From: Bradyrhizobium yuanmingense
Lineage (GTDB): Bacteria > Pseudomonadota > Alphaproteobacteria > Rhizobiales > Xanthobacteraceae
Direction: 5' to 3'
DNA: 64,000 nt
Assembly: GCF_900094575.1 (NCBI RefSeq)
Contig: NZ_FMAE01000009.1
Span: 62,001-126,000, forward strand
The notes below the pieces were generated by a model, which had not been told where the DNA came from, made no database searches, and saw nothing but the letters and a program-made list of their open reading frames with translations. A program made the translations under genes and the position numbers. Positions 50,142 to 58,339 of the stretch are shown piece by piece (positions within the stretch are counted from its first letter, which is position 1; the number at the start of each line of letters is the position of its first letter).

Positions 50142-52344
50142 GGCCCGCCGCAGCAATCCCGCGCTCGAGGTTCGCGGCCTCGACGTCTATTACGGCCACT
50201 CGCACGCCCTGCAAGGCGTCGATCTCACGCTGGATAGCGGCGTGTTCTCCGTCGTCGGCCGCAACGGCATGGGCAAGACCACGCTGTGCAAGGCGATCAT
50301 GGGGCTGGTCGGCGTGAGTGGCGGCTCGATCCGCGTCCGCGGCGAGGATGTCACGCGGCGGCCGCCGGCCCAGATCGCCCGGCTCGGCGTCGGCTATGTG
50401 CCGCAGGGCCGCCGCCTGTGGCGCTCGCTCAGCGTCGACGAGCATCTGCAGCTCGCCGGCGGCCTGCGTTCGGGCGCATGGACCGTCGAGCGCATCTACG
50501 ACACATTCCCGCGCCTCGCCGAGCGCAAAGGCCACGGCGGCGGCCAGCTCTCCGGCGGCGAGCAGCAGATGCTGGCGATCTCGCGCGCGCTGCTCACCAA
50601 CCCGCACTTGCTCATCATGGACGAGCCGACCGAAGGCCTCGCGCCCGTCATCGTCGCGCAGGTCGAGGAGATGCTGCTGCAGCTGGGCGAAGACGGTGAC
50701 ATGTCCGTGCTCGTGATCGAGCAGAACATCGGCGTCGCCACCGCGATCTCGCGCAACGTCGCGATCATGGTCAACGGCCGCATCAACCGCATCATCGACT
50801 CCGCGCGCCTTGCCGCAGACCGCGAGCTGCAGCAGCGCCTGCTCGGCGTCGGGCTTCATGCGGAGCTCGAGACGGATATCGACGTCGCCGCTTCCGGCGC
50901 CGAAACGACACCGACACCGGCGCCACGGCGGGACGGGCCGGTGCGCATCTACATCTCCAACCCGACGCTGCCGACGCGATGGTCGCAACCGGTGCCGATC
51001 GCGCGCATCGAGGCCGCGGCGCGGACGCTCTCGACGCAAGTCGCGCGCGTCGACGAGACGGCGCGGCGCAAGCGCGAGCCGGCGGCGGCGCAGGCCTCGG
51101 GCCCGCCGGTGGTGCTGGTCGTCGGCACGCTCGACACCAAGGGCCAGGAGCTGCGCTACATCCGCGACATCATCGCCGAAAGCGGCCTGCGGACGCGGCT
51201 GGTCGACGTCTCGACCAGCGGCAAGCATTCATCCTGCGACGTCTCCGCGCAGGAGATCGCCCTGAACCACGGTCGCGGCGGCTCCGCCGTGTTCGGCACC
51301 GACCGTGGTGCCGCCGTGACAGCAATGGCGGACGCGTTTGCCAACTGGTTGCGGCGTCAGGGCAATGTCGCCGGCGTGATCTCCGCCGGCGGGTCCGGCG
51401 CGGCCTCGCTGGTCGCCCCAGGCATGCGCGGCCTGCCGGTCGGTGTGCCCAAGCTGATCATCTCCTCCGTCGCCTCAGGCGATGTCGGGCCCTATGTCGG
51501 CCCGGCGGATATCACGATGATGTACTCGGTCACCGACGTACAGGGGCTGAACTCGATCTCGCGCGCGGTGCTCGCCAATGGGGCCAATGCGCTCGCCGGC
51601 ATGGTCAAGGCGCGGCTCGACACGCGTGCCGCCACGGCGCGCGAGGCCAGCGGGCTGCCCGCAATTGGCATCACCATGTTCGGCGTCACCACGCCGGCCG
51701 TGCAGAAGATCGCCGCCGACCTGCGCGGCGATTTCGAATGCCTGGTCTTCCATGCCACTGGCGTCGGCGGACGCTCGATGGAGAAGCTCGTGGAGTCCGG
51801 CCAGCTCGCCGGCGTGATCGACCTCACCACGACTGAGGTCTGCGACCTCCTGATGGGCGGCGTGTTTCCCGCGACCGAGGACCGCTTTGGCGCGGTCATC
51901 CGCAGCCGCCTGCCCTATGTCGGCTCGCTCGGCGCACTCGACATGGTCAATTTCGGCGCGCCCGACACCGTTCCCGAGCGCTATCGCGGCCGCAAATTCC
52001 ACGTCCACAATCCGCAGGTGACGCTGATGCGGACGACCGTGGAAGAGAACGAGCGCATGGGCCGCTGGATCGGCGAGCGGCTGAACCAGATGGATGGCCC
52101 GGTGCGTTTCTTCCTGCCCGAGGGCGGCGTCTCCGCCCTCGACGCACGAGGCCAGCCGTTCTGGGATCCGGATGCCGACGCCGCGCTGTTCCGCACGCTG
52201 GAGCGGACCGTGCGGCAGACCGGCAACCGCCAGCTCATTCGCATCCCTAAGAACATCAACGATCCCGATTTCGCCGCCGCCATCGTCGGTGCGTTCCGAA
52301 CCCTGTTCGGGCGCACCGGGGTGCGGCGGAGAGTAGCGAGGTGA
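50134..52344 (+). CDS. LivF-type ATPase fused to a Tm-1-like ATP-binding (UPF0261) domain
   Basis: This 736-residue protein joins a complete LivF ATPase (about 8-240; Walker A GRNGMGKT at 42-49, LSGGEQQ near 139-145, IMDEPTEGL at 161-169) to a Tm-1-like domain (about 325-730) through a Pro/Ala/Arg-rich linker (about 245-322). The second part begins VVLVVGTLDTKGQEL and contains GTDRGAAVTA and GGSGAASLV, the nucleotide-binding family seen at the N-terminus of plant Tm-1 proteins. The TIM-barrel half of Tm-1 is the separate gene immediately downstream. Fusing this domain to a transporter ATPase is unusual and suggests that import is coupled to processing by the Tm-1-like pair. Confidence 0.87.
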   Translation: MNEARRSNPALEVRGLDVYYGHSHALQGVDLTLDSGVFSVVGRNGMGKTTLCKAIMGLVGVSGGSIRVRGEDVTRRPPAQIARLGVGYVPQGRRLWRSLSVDEHLQLAGGLRSGAWTVERIYDTFPRLAERKGHGGGQLSGGEQQMLAISRALLTNPHLLIMDEPTEGLAPVIVAQVEEMLLQLGEDGDMSVLVIEQNIGVATAISRNVAIMVNGRINRIIDSARLAADRELQQRLLGVGLHAELETDIDVAASGAETTPTPAPRRDGPVRIYISNPTLPTRWSQPVPIARIEAAARTLSTQVARVDETARRKREPAAAQASGPPVVLVVGTLDTKGQELRYIRDIIAESGLRTRLVDVSTSGKHSSCDVSAQEIALNHGRGGSAVFGTDRGAAVTAMADAFANWLRRQGNVAGVISAGGSGAASLVAPGMRGLPVGVPKLIISSVASGDVGPYVGPADITMMYSVTDVQGLNSISRAVLANGANALAGMVKARLDTRAATAREASGLPAIGITMFGVTTPAVQKIAADLRGDFECLVFHATGVGGRSMEKLVESGQLAGVIDLTTTEVCDLLMGGVFPATEDRFGAVIRSRLPYVGSLGALDMVNFGAPDTVPERYRGRKFHVHNPQVTLMRTTVEENERMGRWIGERLNQMDGPVRFFLPEGGVSALDARGQPFWDPDADAALFRTLERTVRQTGNRQLIRIPKNINDPDFAAAIVGAFRTLFGRTGVRRRVAR

Positions 52345-52347
52345 CCG

Positions 52348-53181
52348 ATGGCCAGGTTTGAACGCGCGGCGCTGCTGAAAAGGTTTCGCGACATGGCAAG
52401 GCGCGGCGAGCCGATCGTCGGCGGCGGGGCCGGCACCGGGCTCTCAGCCAAATGCGAGGAAGCCGGCGGCGTCGACCTCATCGTCATCTATAATTCCGGC
52501 CGCTACCGCATGGCCGGGCGTGGCTCGCTCGCGGGCCTGATGGCCTATGGCGATGCCAACGCCATCGTGCTGGAAATGGCGAGCGAAGTGCTCCCCGTGG
52601 TCGACCAGACCCCGGTGCTGGCGGGCGTCAACGGCACCGATCCCTTCCGCGACATGGACGTCTTTCTCGACCAGCTGAAGGCACTCGGGTTTGCCGGCGT
52701 CCAGAACTTTCCGACCGTCGGCCTGATCGACGGCACCTTCCGCGCCAATCTCGAAGAGACCGGTATGTCCTATGCGCTCGAGATCGACATGATCGCCAGG
52801 GCGCACGACAAGGACATGCTGACCACGCCCTACGTGTTCAGCGAGAAGGAAGCCGCAGCGATGGCGATCGCCGGCGCCGATATCATCGTCTGCCACATGG
52901 GTCTGACCACCGGCGGCACGATCGGTGCGCAGACCGCCTTGAGGCTCAACGACTGCCCGGCGCGGATCGACACCTGGGCCAATGCCGCGCTCAGCGTCAA
53001 TCCGGACATCCTGGTATTGGCGCATGGCGGCCCGATCGCCGATCCGGCCGACGCCGATTTCATCATGAAGAACACCCGTCATTGCCACGGCTTCTACGGC
53101 GCGTCCTCGATGGAGCGGCTGCCGGTGGAGCGGGCGCTGACGGAACAGGTGCGGCAATTCAAGGCGATCGGCGCGCGATAA
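52348..53181 (+). CDS. Tm-1-like TIM-barrel (phosphoenolpyruvate hydrolase family) protein
   Basis: This 277-residue TIM-barrel protein matches the C-terminal domain of Tm-1-like proteins, labelled phosphoenolpyruvate hydrolase-like. Blocks are PIVGGGAGTGLSAKCEEAGGVDLIVIYNSGRYRM, VLAGVNGTDPF, GVQNFPTVGLIDG and VLAHGGPIADP. Activity is not established for the family. It follows the LivF/Tm-1 fusion by three bases, so the two Tm-1 halves are encoded side by side and presumably act together. Confidence 0.85.
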   Translation: MARFERAALLKRFRDMARRGEPIVGGGAGTGLSAKCEEAGGVDLIVIYNSGRYRMAGRGSLAGLMAYGDANAIVLEMASEVLPVVDQTPVLAGVNGTDPFRDMDVFLDQLKALGFAGVQNFPTVGLIDGTFRANLEETGMSYALEIDMIARAHDKDMLTTPYVFSEKEAAAMAIAGADIIVCHMGLTTGGTIGAQTALRLNDCPARIDTWANAALSVNPDILVLAHGGPIADPADADFIMKNTRHCHGFYGASSMERLPVERALTEQVRQFKAIGAR

Positions 53182-53208
53182 CGTCTGATTGGTTCGAGGG
53201 AGGAAAAG

Positions 53209-56130
53209 ATGTCAGGGATGTTGGTCGGTGAATTGATCCTCTGGCTGATCGTCGCGATCATCGTGATCGTGGTTGGCGTCTATATCGTGAACTGGCTCTA
53301 CCACCGCTCCTCCAAGGAGACATCGTTCGTCCGCACCGGCTTCCTTGGCGAACGCGTGGTGATCAATGGCGGCGCCTTCGTGCTGCCGTTCATCCACGAC
53401 TACACGCCCGTCAATATGAACGTGCTGCCGATGGGCATCGTACGGTCGAAGCAGGATGCCGTGATCACGCGCGACCGCATGCGCGTCGACATCGAGGCCG
53501 ACTTCTACGTCCGCGTGCAGCCGACCCGCGAGGCCGTCTCGATCGCCGCGGCGACGCTCGGCCGCCGCACCCTGGAACCGGGGCAGCTCCATGCGCTGCT
53601 GGCCGGCAAGTTCATCTCGGCGATCCGCTCGGTCGCCTCCGAGATGACCATGGAGGAAATGCACGAACGTCGCGGCGACTACGTCGCGCGGGTCAAGACC
53701 GAAGCGGCGGAAGCTCTCGCCCAGAACGGCCTCGAGCTGGAATCGGTCGCGATCACCGATCTCGACCAGACCGACCTCGAGTTCTTCAACCCGTCGAACC
53801 GGTTCGACGCCGAAGGCCTGACCCGGTTGATGGAGGACATCGAGGCTAGGCGGAAGCTGCGCAACGACATCGAGCAGGATTCGATGATCAAGATCCGCTC
53901 CCGCAACCTGGAAGCCGAGCGGCAGGCGCTCGAGATCGAGCGCGAGAGCGAGACCGCACGCCTGGAGCAGGAACGCGACATCGAGATGCGCCGCGCGCTT
54001 CAGCGCACCGAAGTCGCCCGCGAGCGGGCCCTGCGCGAGACCGAGGCCGAACAGGCGCAGATTTCCGCCCGCGAGGCCATCGAGCGCGCCCGCATCGCCA
54101 ATGAGCAGGCGATCGCCGAAGCCCGCATCGCCTCGGAGCGCGAGACCCGCCAGAAGGAGATCGAGCGGACCCGCACGATCGAGGAAAAGGAGCTGCTGGC
54201 GCGCGAGGAGATCGAGAAGACAAGGATCGCCAACCAGCGCTCGATTGACACCACCCGCATCGCCTCCGAACGCGAAGTGCGCCAGCGCGAGATCGAGCGG
54301 ATGCGTACGGTCGAGGAAGCCGAGATCGCCGCGCGCGAGGCGATCGAAAAGGCCCGCATCCAGCAGGACCGCGTCGTCACCGACGCCCGCATCGCCAACG
54401 AGGAGGAGACGCGCCGCCGCGAGATCGAGCGGACGCGCGCGGTCGACGAGGCCGAGATTGCAGCACGCGAGGCCACCGAAAAGGCCCGCATCGCCCAGAC
54501 GTTGATCGTCAATGTCGAGCGCATCTCCTCCGACGAGCGTACCCGCGCGCTGGAGATCCAGCAGGTGCGAACCATCCAGGAGGCCGAGATCGAGGCCCAG
54601 CGCGCGGTGGAAGCCGCCCGCATCGCCCGCGAGCGGACGCTCGCCGCCGAGCGCATCGCCGCCGAGCAGAACACGCGGCAGCTGGAGATCGAGCGCAACC
54701 AGGCGCTCGACGTCGCCGGCATCGCCGCACGCGAGACCACGGAAGCTTCGCGCATCGCGCAGGAGGAGCGCGTGCGCTCGCTGGAAATCGCCCGCAACCG
54801 CGCTGTCGAGGAAGCCGATATCGCCTCGCGCGAGGCGATCGAGGCAGCCCGCATCGCCCAGGAAAAGACGGTCGCGGCCGAGCGCATCCAGGCCGAACGG
54901 GAAACGCGCGCGCTGGAGATCGAACGGACCGGGATCCTGGATGCCGCCGAGCTGAAGCGGCGCGACGCCATCGAGCGGCAGCGCATCACGGTCGATCTGG
55001 CACTCGAGGCCGAGCGCATCAATGCCTCCAAGAAGCGCGAGGTGCTGAACATCGAGCAGAAGAAGGCGATCGAGATCGCGGACGAGGACCGCGTCATCGC
55101 GCTGTCCACCAAGAAGTCCGAGCGGATCGACGCCGACCGCCAGGTCCGGCAGGCCGAGATCGTCGCGCGCAAGGAAGTCGAGACCACCGACGTCTCGCGC
55201 GAGCAGGCCCTGGAGGCGGCGCGCATCGAGCGGCGCCGCGCCATCGAGCAGCTCGAGGTCGCCCGCGTGCAATCGCTCCAGGAGGCCGAAATCGCCGCGC
55301 GCGAGGAGGTCGAGCGAGCCCGCATCGCCTCCGACCGCGGCCTCGACGAGGCTCGCATCGGCCGCGAGCGCGAGCTGCGCAAGCTCGAGGTCAATCGTGA
55401 GAAGGAGGTCGAGACCGTCCTGATGGAGAAGGCGATCGCGATCCACACCAAATCCCTGGAAGAGTCCGCAGCCAAGGCCTCTGCCGAGGAAGCCCGGATG
55501 CGCGCGACGGAAGCCACCGAGCGCGTCGTCACCGCGCGAGAGAGCGAGATCGCCAAGCGTCGCAAGACGGTCGAAATCCTGCTGGCCGAGAAGCAGGCGG
55601 AGGAGACCCGCATCGCGGCCGAAGCCGAGCGTGTGCGCGCCGCCGTCGAAGCCGAAGCGCAGCGCATGCTCAACGAAGCCGAGAACGTACTGACAGACCA
55701 GGCGCGCTACTCGCTGTTCCGCAGAAAGCTGCTCGACCGCATCGAAGGCATCGTGCGCGAGAGCGTCAAGCCGATGGAGAAGATCGAGGGCATCCGCATC
55801 CTCCAGGTCGACGGCCTCAACGGCAACGGCCATGGGAACGGCAATGGCGGTCGCAGCGCCACCGACGAGGTGATCGACTCGGCGCTGCGCTACCGCGTCC
55901 AGGCGCCGCTGATCGATTCCATCCTGTCGGATATCGGCGTCGAAGGCGGCAGTCTCGCCAAGATGCCGGGGCTGATCCGTGAAGCCCGCGACATGCAGGG
56001 CATCAAGGAGGCCGCGCGCAAGGGTAGCGGCGGAGGTGGTGGCGGTGGTGGTGACAAGCCGGCGGCTTCCTCGCCTGCGACCGAGGGCGGCGAGCCGCCG
56101 GCCGAGCGCGGCCCGCGGAAGAAGAGCTGA
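53209..56130 (+). CDS. Giant flotillin-like SPFH protein with an 11-residue repeat coiled coil
   Basis: This 973-residue protein has one N-terminal membrane helix (about 7-30), an SPFH/Band 7 domain (about 36-215), a very long helical region (about 210-840), and a C-terminal flotillin-type segment (about 840-935) followed by a Gly-rich tail. The helical region is built from 11-residue units starting with E/R-I and ending in A, such as EIERMRTVEEA and EIAAREAIEKA, grouped in blocks of 44. Flotillins such as YqiK are near 550 residues, so this one is much longer. It would form large oligomers at the inner membrane. It sits inside the transport/Mo-hydroxylase operon; whether it scaffolds those enzymes is unknown. 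Confidence 0.85.
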   Translation: MSGMLVGELILWLIVAIIVIVVGVYIVNWLYHRSSKETSFVRTGFLGERVVINGGAFVLPFIHDYTPVNMNVLPMGIVRSKQDAVITRDRMRVDIEADFYVRVQPTREAVSIAAATLGRRTLEPGQLHALLAGKFISAIRSVASEMTMEEMHERRGDYVARVKTEAAEALAQNGLELESVAITDLDQTDLEFFNPSNRFDAEGLTRLMEDIEARRKLRNDIEQDSMIKIRSRNLEAERQALEIERESETARLEQERDIEMRRALQRTEVARERALRETEAEQAQISAREAIERARIANEQAIAEARIASERETRQKEIERTRTIEEKELLAREEIEKTRIANQRSIDTTRIASEREVRQREIERMRTVEEAEIAAREAIEKARIQQDRVVTDARIANEEETRRREIERTRAVDEAEIAAREATEKARIAQTLIVNVERISSDERTRALEIQQVRTIQEAEIEAQRAVEAARIARERTLAAERIAAEQNTRQLEIERNQALDVAGIAARETTEASRIAQEERVRSLEIARNRAVEEADIASREAIEAARIAQEKTVAAERIQAERETRALEIERTGILDAAELKRRDAIERQRITVDLALEAERINASKKREVLNIEQKKAIEIADEDRVIALSTKKSERIDADRQVRQAEIVARKEVETTDVSREQALEAARIERRRAIEQLEVARVQSLQEAEIAAREEVERARIASDRGLDEARIGRERELRKLEVNREKEVETVLMEKAIAIHTKSLEESAAKASAEEARMRATEATERVVTARESEIAKRRKTVEILLAEKQAEETRIAAEAERVRAAVEAEAQRMLNEAENVLTDQARYSLFRRKLLDRIEGIVRESVKPMEKIEGIRILQVDGLNGNGHGNGNGGRSATDEVIDSALRYRVQAPLIDSILSDIGVEGGSLAKMPGLIREARDMQGIKEAARKGSGGGGGGGGDKPAASSPATEGGEPPAERGPRKKS

Positions 56131-56141
56131 GGTCTCAAGCG

Positions 56142-56579
56142 ATGGCCCGCGTCTACGTCTCCACCGTCGTCAACGCCCGCAACGACCGCGTCTGGGCGCG
56201 GGTGCGCGATTTCAACGGTCTGCCGAACTGGCATCCGGCCATCGCCGAAAGCCGGATCGAGGGCGGCGAGCCCTCCGACAAGATCGGCTGTGTCAGGGAT
56301 TTCCGCCTGCGCAACGGCGACCGCATCCGCGAGAAGCTGCTCGGCCTCTCCGACTTCGACATGTTTTGCACCTACTCCATCCTGGAATCGCCGATGGGCG
56401 TCGAGAACTACGTCGCCACCCTGCGCCTGACGCCCGTCACCGACGGCGACCAGACGTTCATGGAATGGACGGCGGAATTCGACTGCGCGCCGGAGCGTGA
56501 AACCGAGCTCGTCAACAACATCGGCGGCGGCGTATTCCAGGGCGGCTTCGACGCCCTCAAGCGCGTGTTCGGAGGCTAG
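56142..56579 (+). CDS. SRPBCC (CoxG-like) protein 1
   Basis: This 145-residue protein has the START-like SRPBCC fold: VWARVRDFNGLPNWHPAI, SDKIGCVRDFRL, and a TFMEWTAEFDC strand before the last helix. Small SRPBCC proteins next to molybdenum hydroxylase genes are often named CoxG. It is followed two bases later by a second, similar gene. Function is not established; a hydrophobic ligand cavity is expected. Confidence 0.85.
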   Translation: MARVYVSTVVNARNDRVWARVRDFNGLPNWHPAIAESRIEGGEPSDKIGCVRDFRLRNGDRIREKLLGLSDFDMFCTYSILESPMGVENYVATLRLTPVTDGDQTFMEWTAEFDCAPERETELVNNIGGGVFQGGFDALKRVFGG

Positions 56580-56581
56580 CC

Positions 56582-57025
56582 GTGCCGCATATCGTCAAGA
56601 GCACGATCCTGAACGCATCGACCGACGCGGTGTGGGACGTGCTGCGCGATTTCAACGGGCACGACCGCTGGCACCCGGCGGTCGCGACCTCCTCCATCGA
56701 ACGCGCGCAGTCCGCCGACAAGATCGGCTGCGTCAGGCGGTTCAAGCTCAAGGACGGCTCGGAGCTACGCGAACAATTGCTGGCGCTGTCCGATCTCGAA
56801 CAGACCTTCAGCTATTGCCTGCTCGATACGCCGGTCCCGATGTTCAACTACGTCGCCCATGTTCGCTTGCTGCCGGTGACCGACGGCGACCGCACCTTCT
56901 GGCACTGGGAATCGCGCTTCACGACCAAGCCGGAGGACAAGGACCGCATCACCCACATGGTCGCCGAAGACATCTATCAGGCCGGATTTGAAGCGATCCG
57001 CCGCCATCTGAAGGAGGCCGCCTAA
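56582..57025 (+). CDS. SRPBCC (CoxG-like) protein 2
   Basis: This 147-residue protein starts with a GTG and shows the same plan as its neighbour: VWDVLRDFNGHDRWHPAV, ADKIGCVRRFKL and TFWHWESRFTT. The two are clearly duplicates of one ancestral gene, though well diverged. It precedes the FAD-binding subunit gene by three bases, tying the pair to the Mo hydroxylase. Confidence 0.85.
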   Translation: MPHIVKSTILNASTDAVWDVLRDFNGHDRWHPAVATSSIERAQSADKIGCVRRFKLKDGSELREQLLALSDLEQTFSYCLLDTPVPMFNYVAHVRLLPVTDGDRTFWHWESRFTTKPEDKDRITHMVAEDIYQAGFEAIRRHLKEAA

Positions 57026-57028
57026 GCC

Positions 57029-57847
57029 ATGGCCGTGACGGTAAAGACTTTTGCGAATGCGAGCGAGGCGGCTGGCGCGCTGTCGTCGGACCGGAGCGCG
57101 CGCTATCTCGGCGGCGGCACGCTGGTGATGCGGGCGCTGAACGAAGGCGACGTCTCGATCTCGACGATCGTCCGGGCGCGGGACCAGGCGCTGACCCGGA
57201 TCGACGCCTCAAGTCCACGCATCACGCTGGGCGCCGGCGTCACCTTCGCGCGCGTGCTCGCCGAGCGCGACCTCGCCTTCCTGCATGCCCCCGCCCGCTC
57301 GATCGGCGGTCCTGCCGTGCGCAACATGGGCACGGTCGGCGGCAATCTGTTCGCGCCGAACCCTTACGGCGATTTCACCGTGGCACTGCTGGCGCTCGAC
57401 GCCACTATTGCGGTTCAGGGCGGCTTCGGCTCGCGCGATATTCCGATCGAGGAGTTTCTGCAGGGGCGCGAGCGCCAGGCCGGGACTTTGGTGCTGTCGG
57501 TGTCCTGCACGCGGCCGGCAAGCAGCGAGGCGTTCCGATATCGCAAGATCGCCCGCATCAAGCCGAAGGGCGGCTCGGTGATCACGCTTGCCGCGCATCT
57601 GCCGGTCAGCGGCGGACGGATCGCGGGTGCGCGGATTGCGCTGGGCTCGATGGCGCCGACCCAGATCCGCGCTCGCGCCGTCGAGCGCGCGCTGGAGGGC
57701 CGCTCGCTGGATGCGGCGACCATCGCAGCTGCGGCCTCTGCCGCCACAGAAGGAACATCGCCCTCAGACAACGCGCTCGGCAGTGCCTGGTATCGCCGCG
57801 AGATCGTCGGTGTGCATTTGCGGCGCCTGCTGTCGGGACAGGAATAG
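57029..57847 (+). CDS. Molybdenum hydroxylase FAD-binding subunit (CoxM-like)
   Basis: This 272-residue protein matches the medium subunit of xanthine dehydrogenase/CO dehydrogenase-type enzymes. It has YLGGGTLV near 27-33 and the flavin-binding RNMGTVGGNLFAPNP block near 100-113. It transfers electrons from the 2Fe-2S subunit to an acceptor. The genes for medium, small and large subunits follow in that order with gaps of 6-9 bases. Confidence 0.9.
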   Translation: MAVTVKTFANASEAAGALSSDRSARYLGGGTLVMRALNEGDVSISTIVRARDQALTRIDASSPRITLGAGVTFARVLAERDLAFLHAPARSIGGPAVRNMGTVGGNLFAPNPYGDFTVALLALDATIAVQGGFGSRDIPIEEFLQGRERQAGTLVLSVSCTRPASSEAFRYRKIARIKPKGGSVITLAAHLPVSGGRIAGARIALGSMAPTQIRARAVERALEGRSLDAATIAAAASAATEGTSPSDNALGSAWYRREIVGVHLRRLLSGQE

Positions 57848-57853
57848 CTCGCC

Positions 57854-58330
57854 ATGACAAAAATCCCCCTGCAGTTTCGCCACAACGGCCGCGACGTCGC
57901 GATCTTCGTCGACGGCGGCACCAACCTGCTCGTCGCGCTGCGCGAGCTGATCGGCGACATGACGCCGAAATTCGGCTGCGGCCAGGGTGGCTGCGGCACC
58001 TGCAGCGTGCTGATAGACGGCGAGCTTCACCTCTCCTGCCTGACGCTCGCCGAGACCGTCGCGGGCCGTTCGGTCGAGACACTCGACGGCATGAAGCAAG
58101 GCCCGAACCTGCATCCGCTGCAGCGCGCCTTTGCCGACAACTTTGCTGCCCAATGCGGCTATTGCACGCCGGGCATGCTGATGGCCGCAAAGGCGCTGCT
58201 CGACCGCAATCCCGCCCCGAGCCGGGCCGACGTCATCGAGGCGATCTCCGGCAACATCTGCCGCTGCACCGGCTACGAGCCGATCATCAATGCCATCCTC
58301 GCCGCCGCGGGCGGCCGGGCCAGCGCCTGA
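57854..58330 (+). CDS. Molybdenum hydroxylase 2Fe-2S subunit (CoxS-like)
   Basis: This 158-residue protein binds two 2Fe-2S clusters. The first has C42, C47, C50 and C62 (CGQGGCGTC); the second has C101, C104, C136 and C138 (CGYCTPGM, CRCTG). It links the molybdenum centre to the flavin. All eight cysteines are present. Confidence 0.94.
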   Translation: MTKIPLQFRHNGRDVAIFVDGGTNLLVALRELIGDMTPKFGCGQGGCGTCSVLIDGELHLSCLTLAETVAGRSVETLDGMKQGPNLHPLQRAFADNFAAQCGYCTPGMLMAAKALLDRNPAPSRADVIEAISGNICRCTGYEPIINAILAAAGGRASA

Positions 58331-58339
58331 GGTCAGACC

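Noticed and set aside
54000..55000. Regularly spaced DNA repeats that might suggest a CRISPR-like or satellite array
   Set aside because: The 132-base periodicity comes from the 44-residue protein repeat; the DNA copies are diverged and lie within one open coding sequence.
53212..55833. An uninterrupted 873-codon frame on the minus strand opposite the giant flotillin
   Set aside because: It is the mirror of a repetitive, codon-biased coding region, gives a low-complexity Leu/Asp/Gly-rich protein with no family features, and the plus-strand protein has clear domains.
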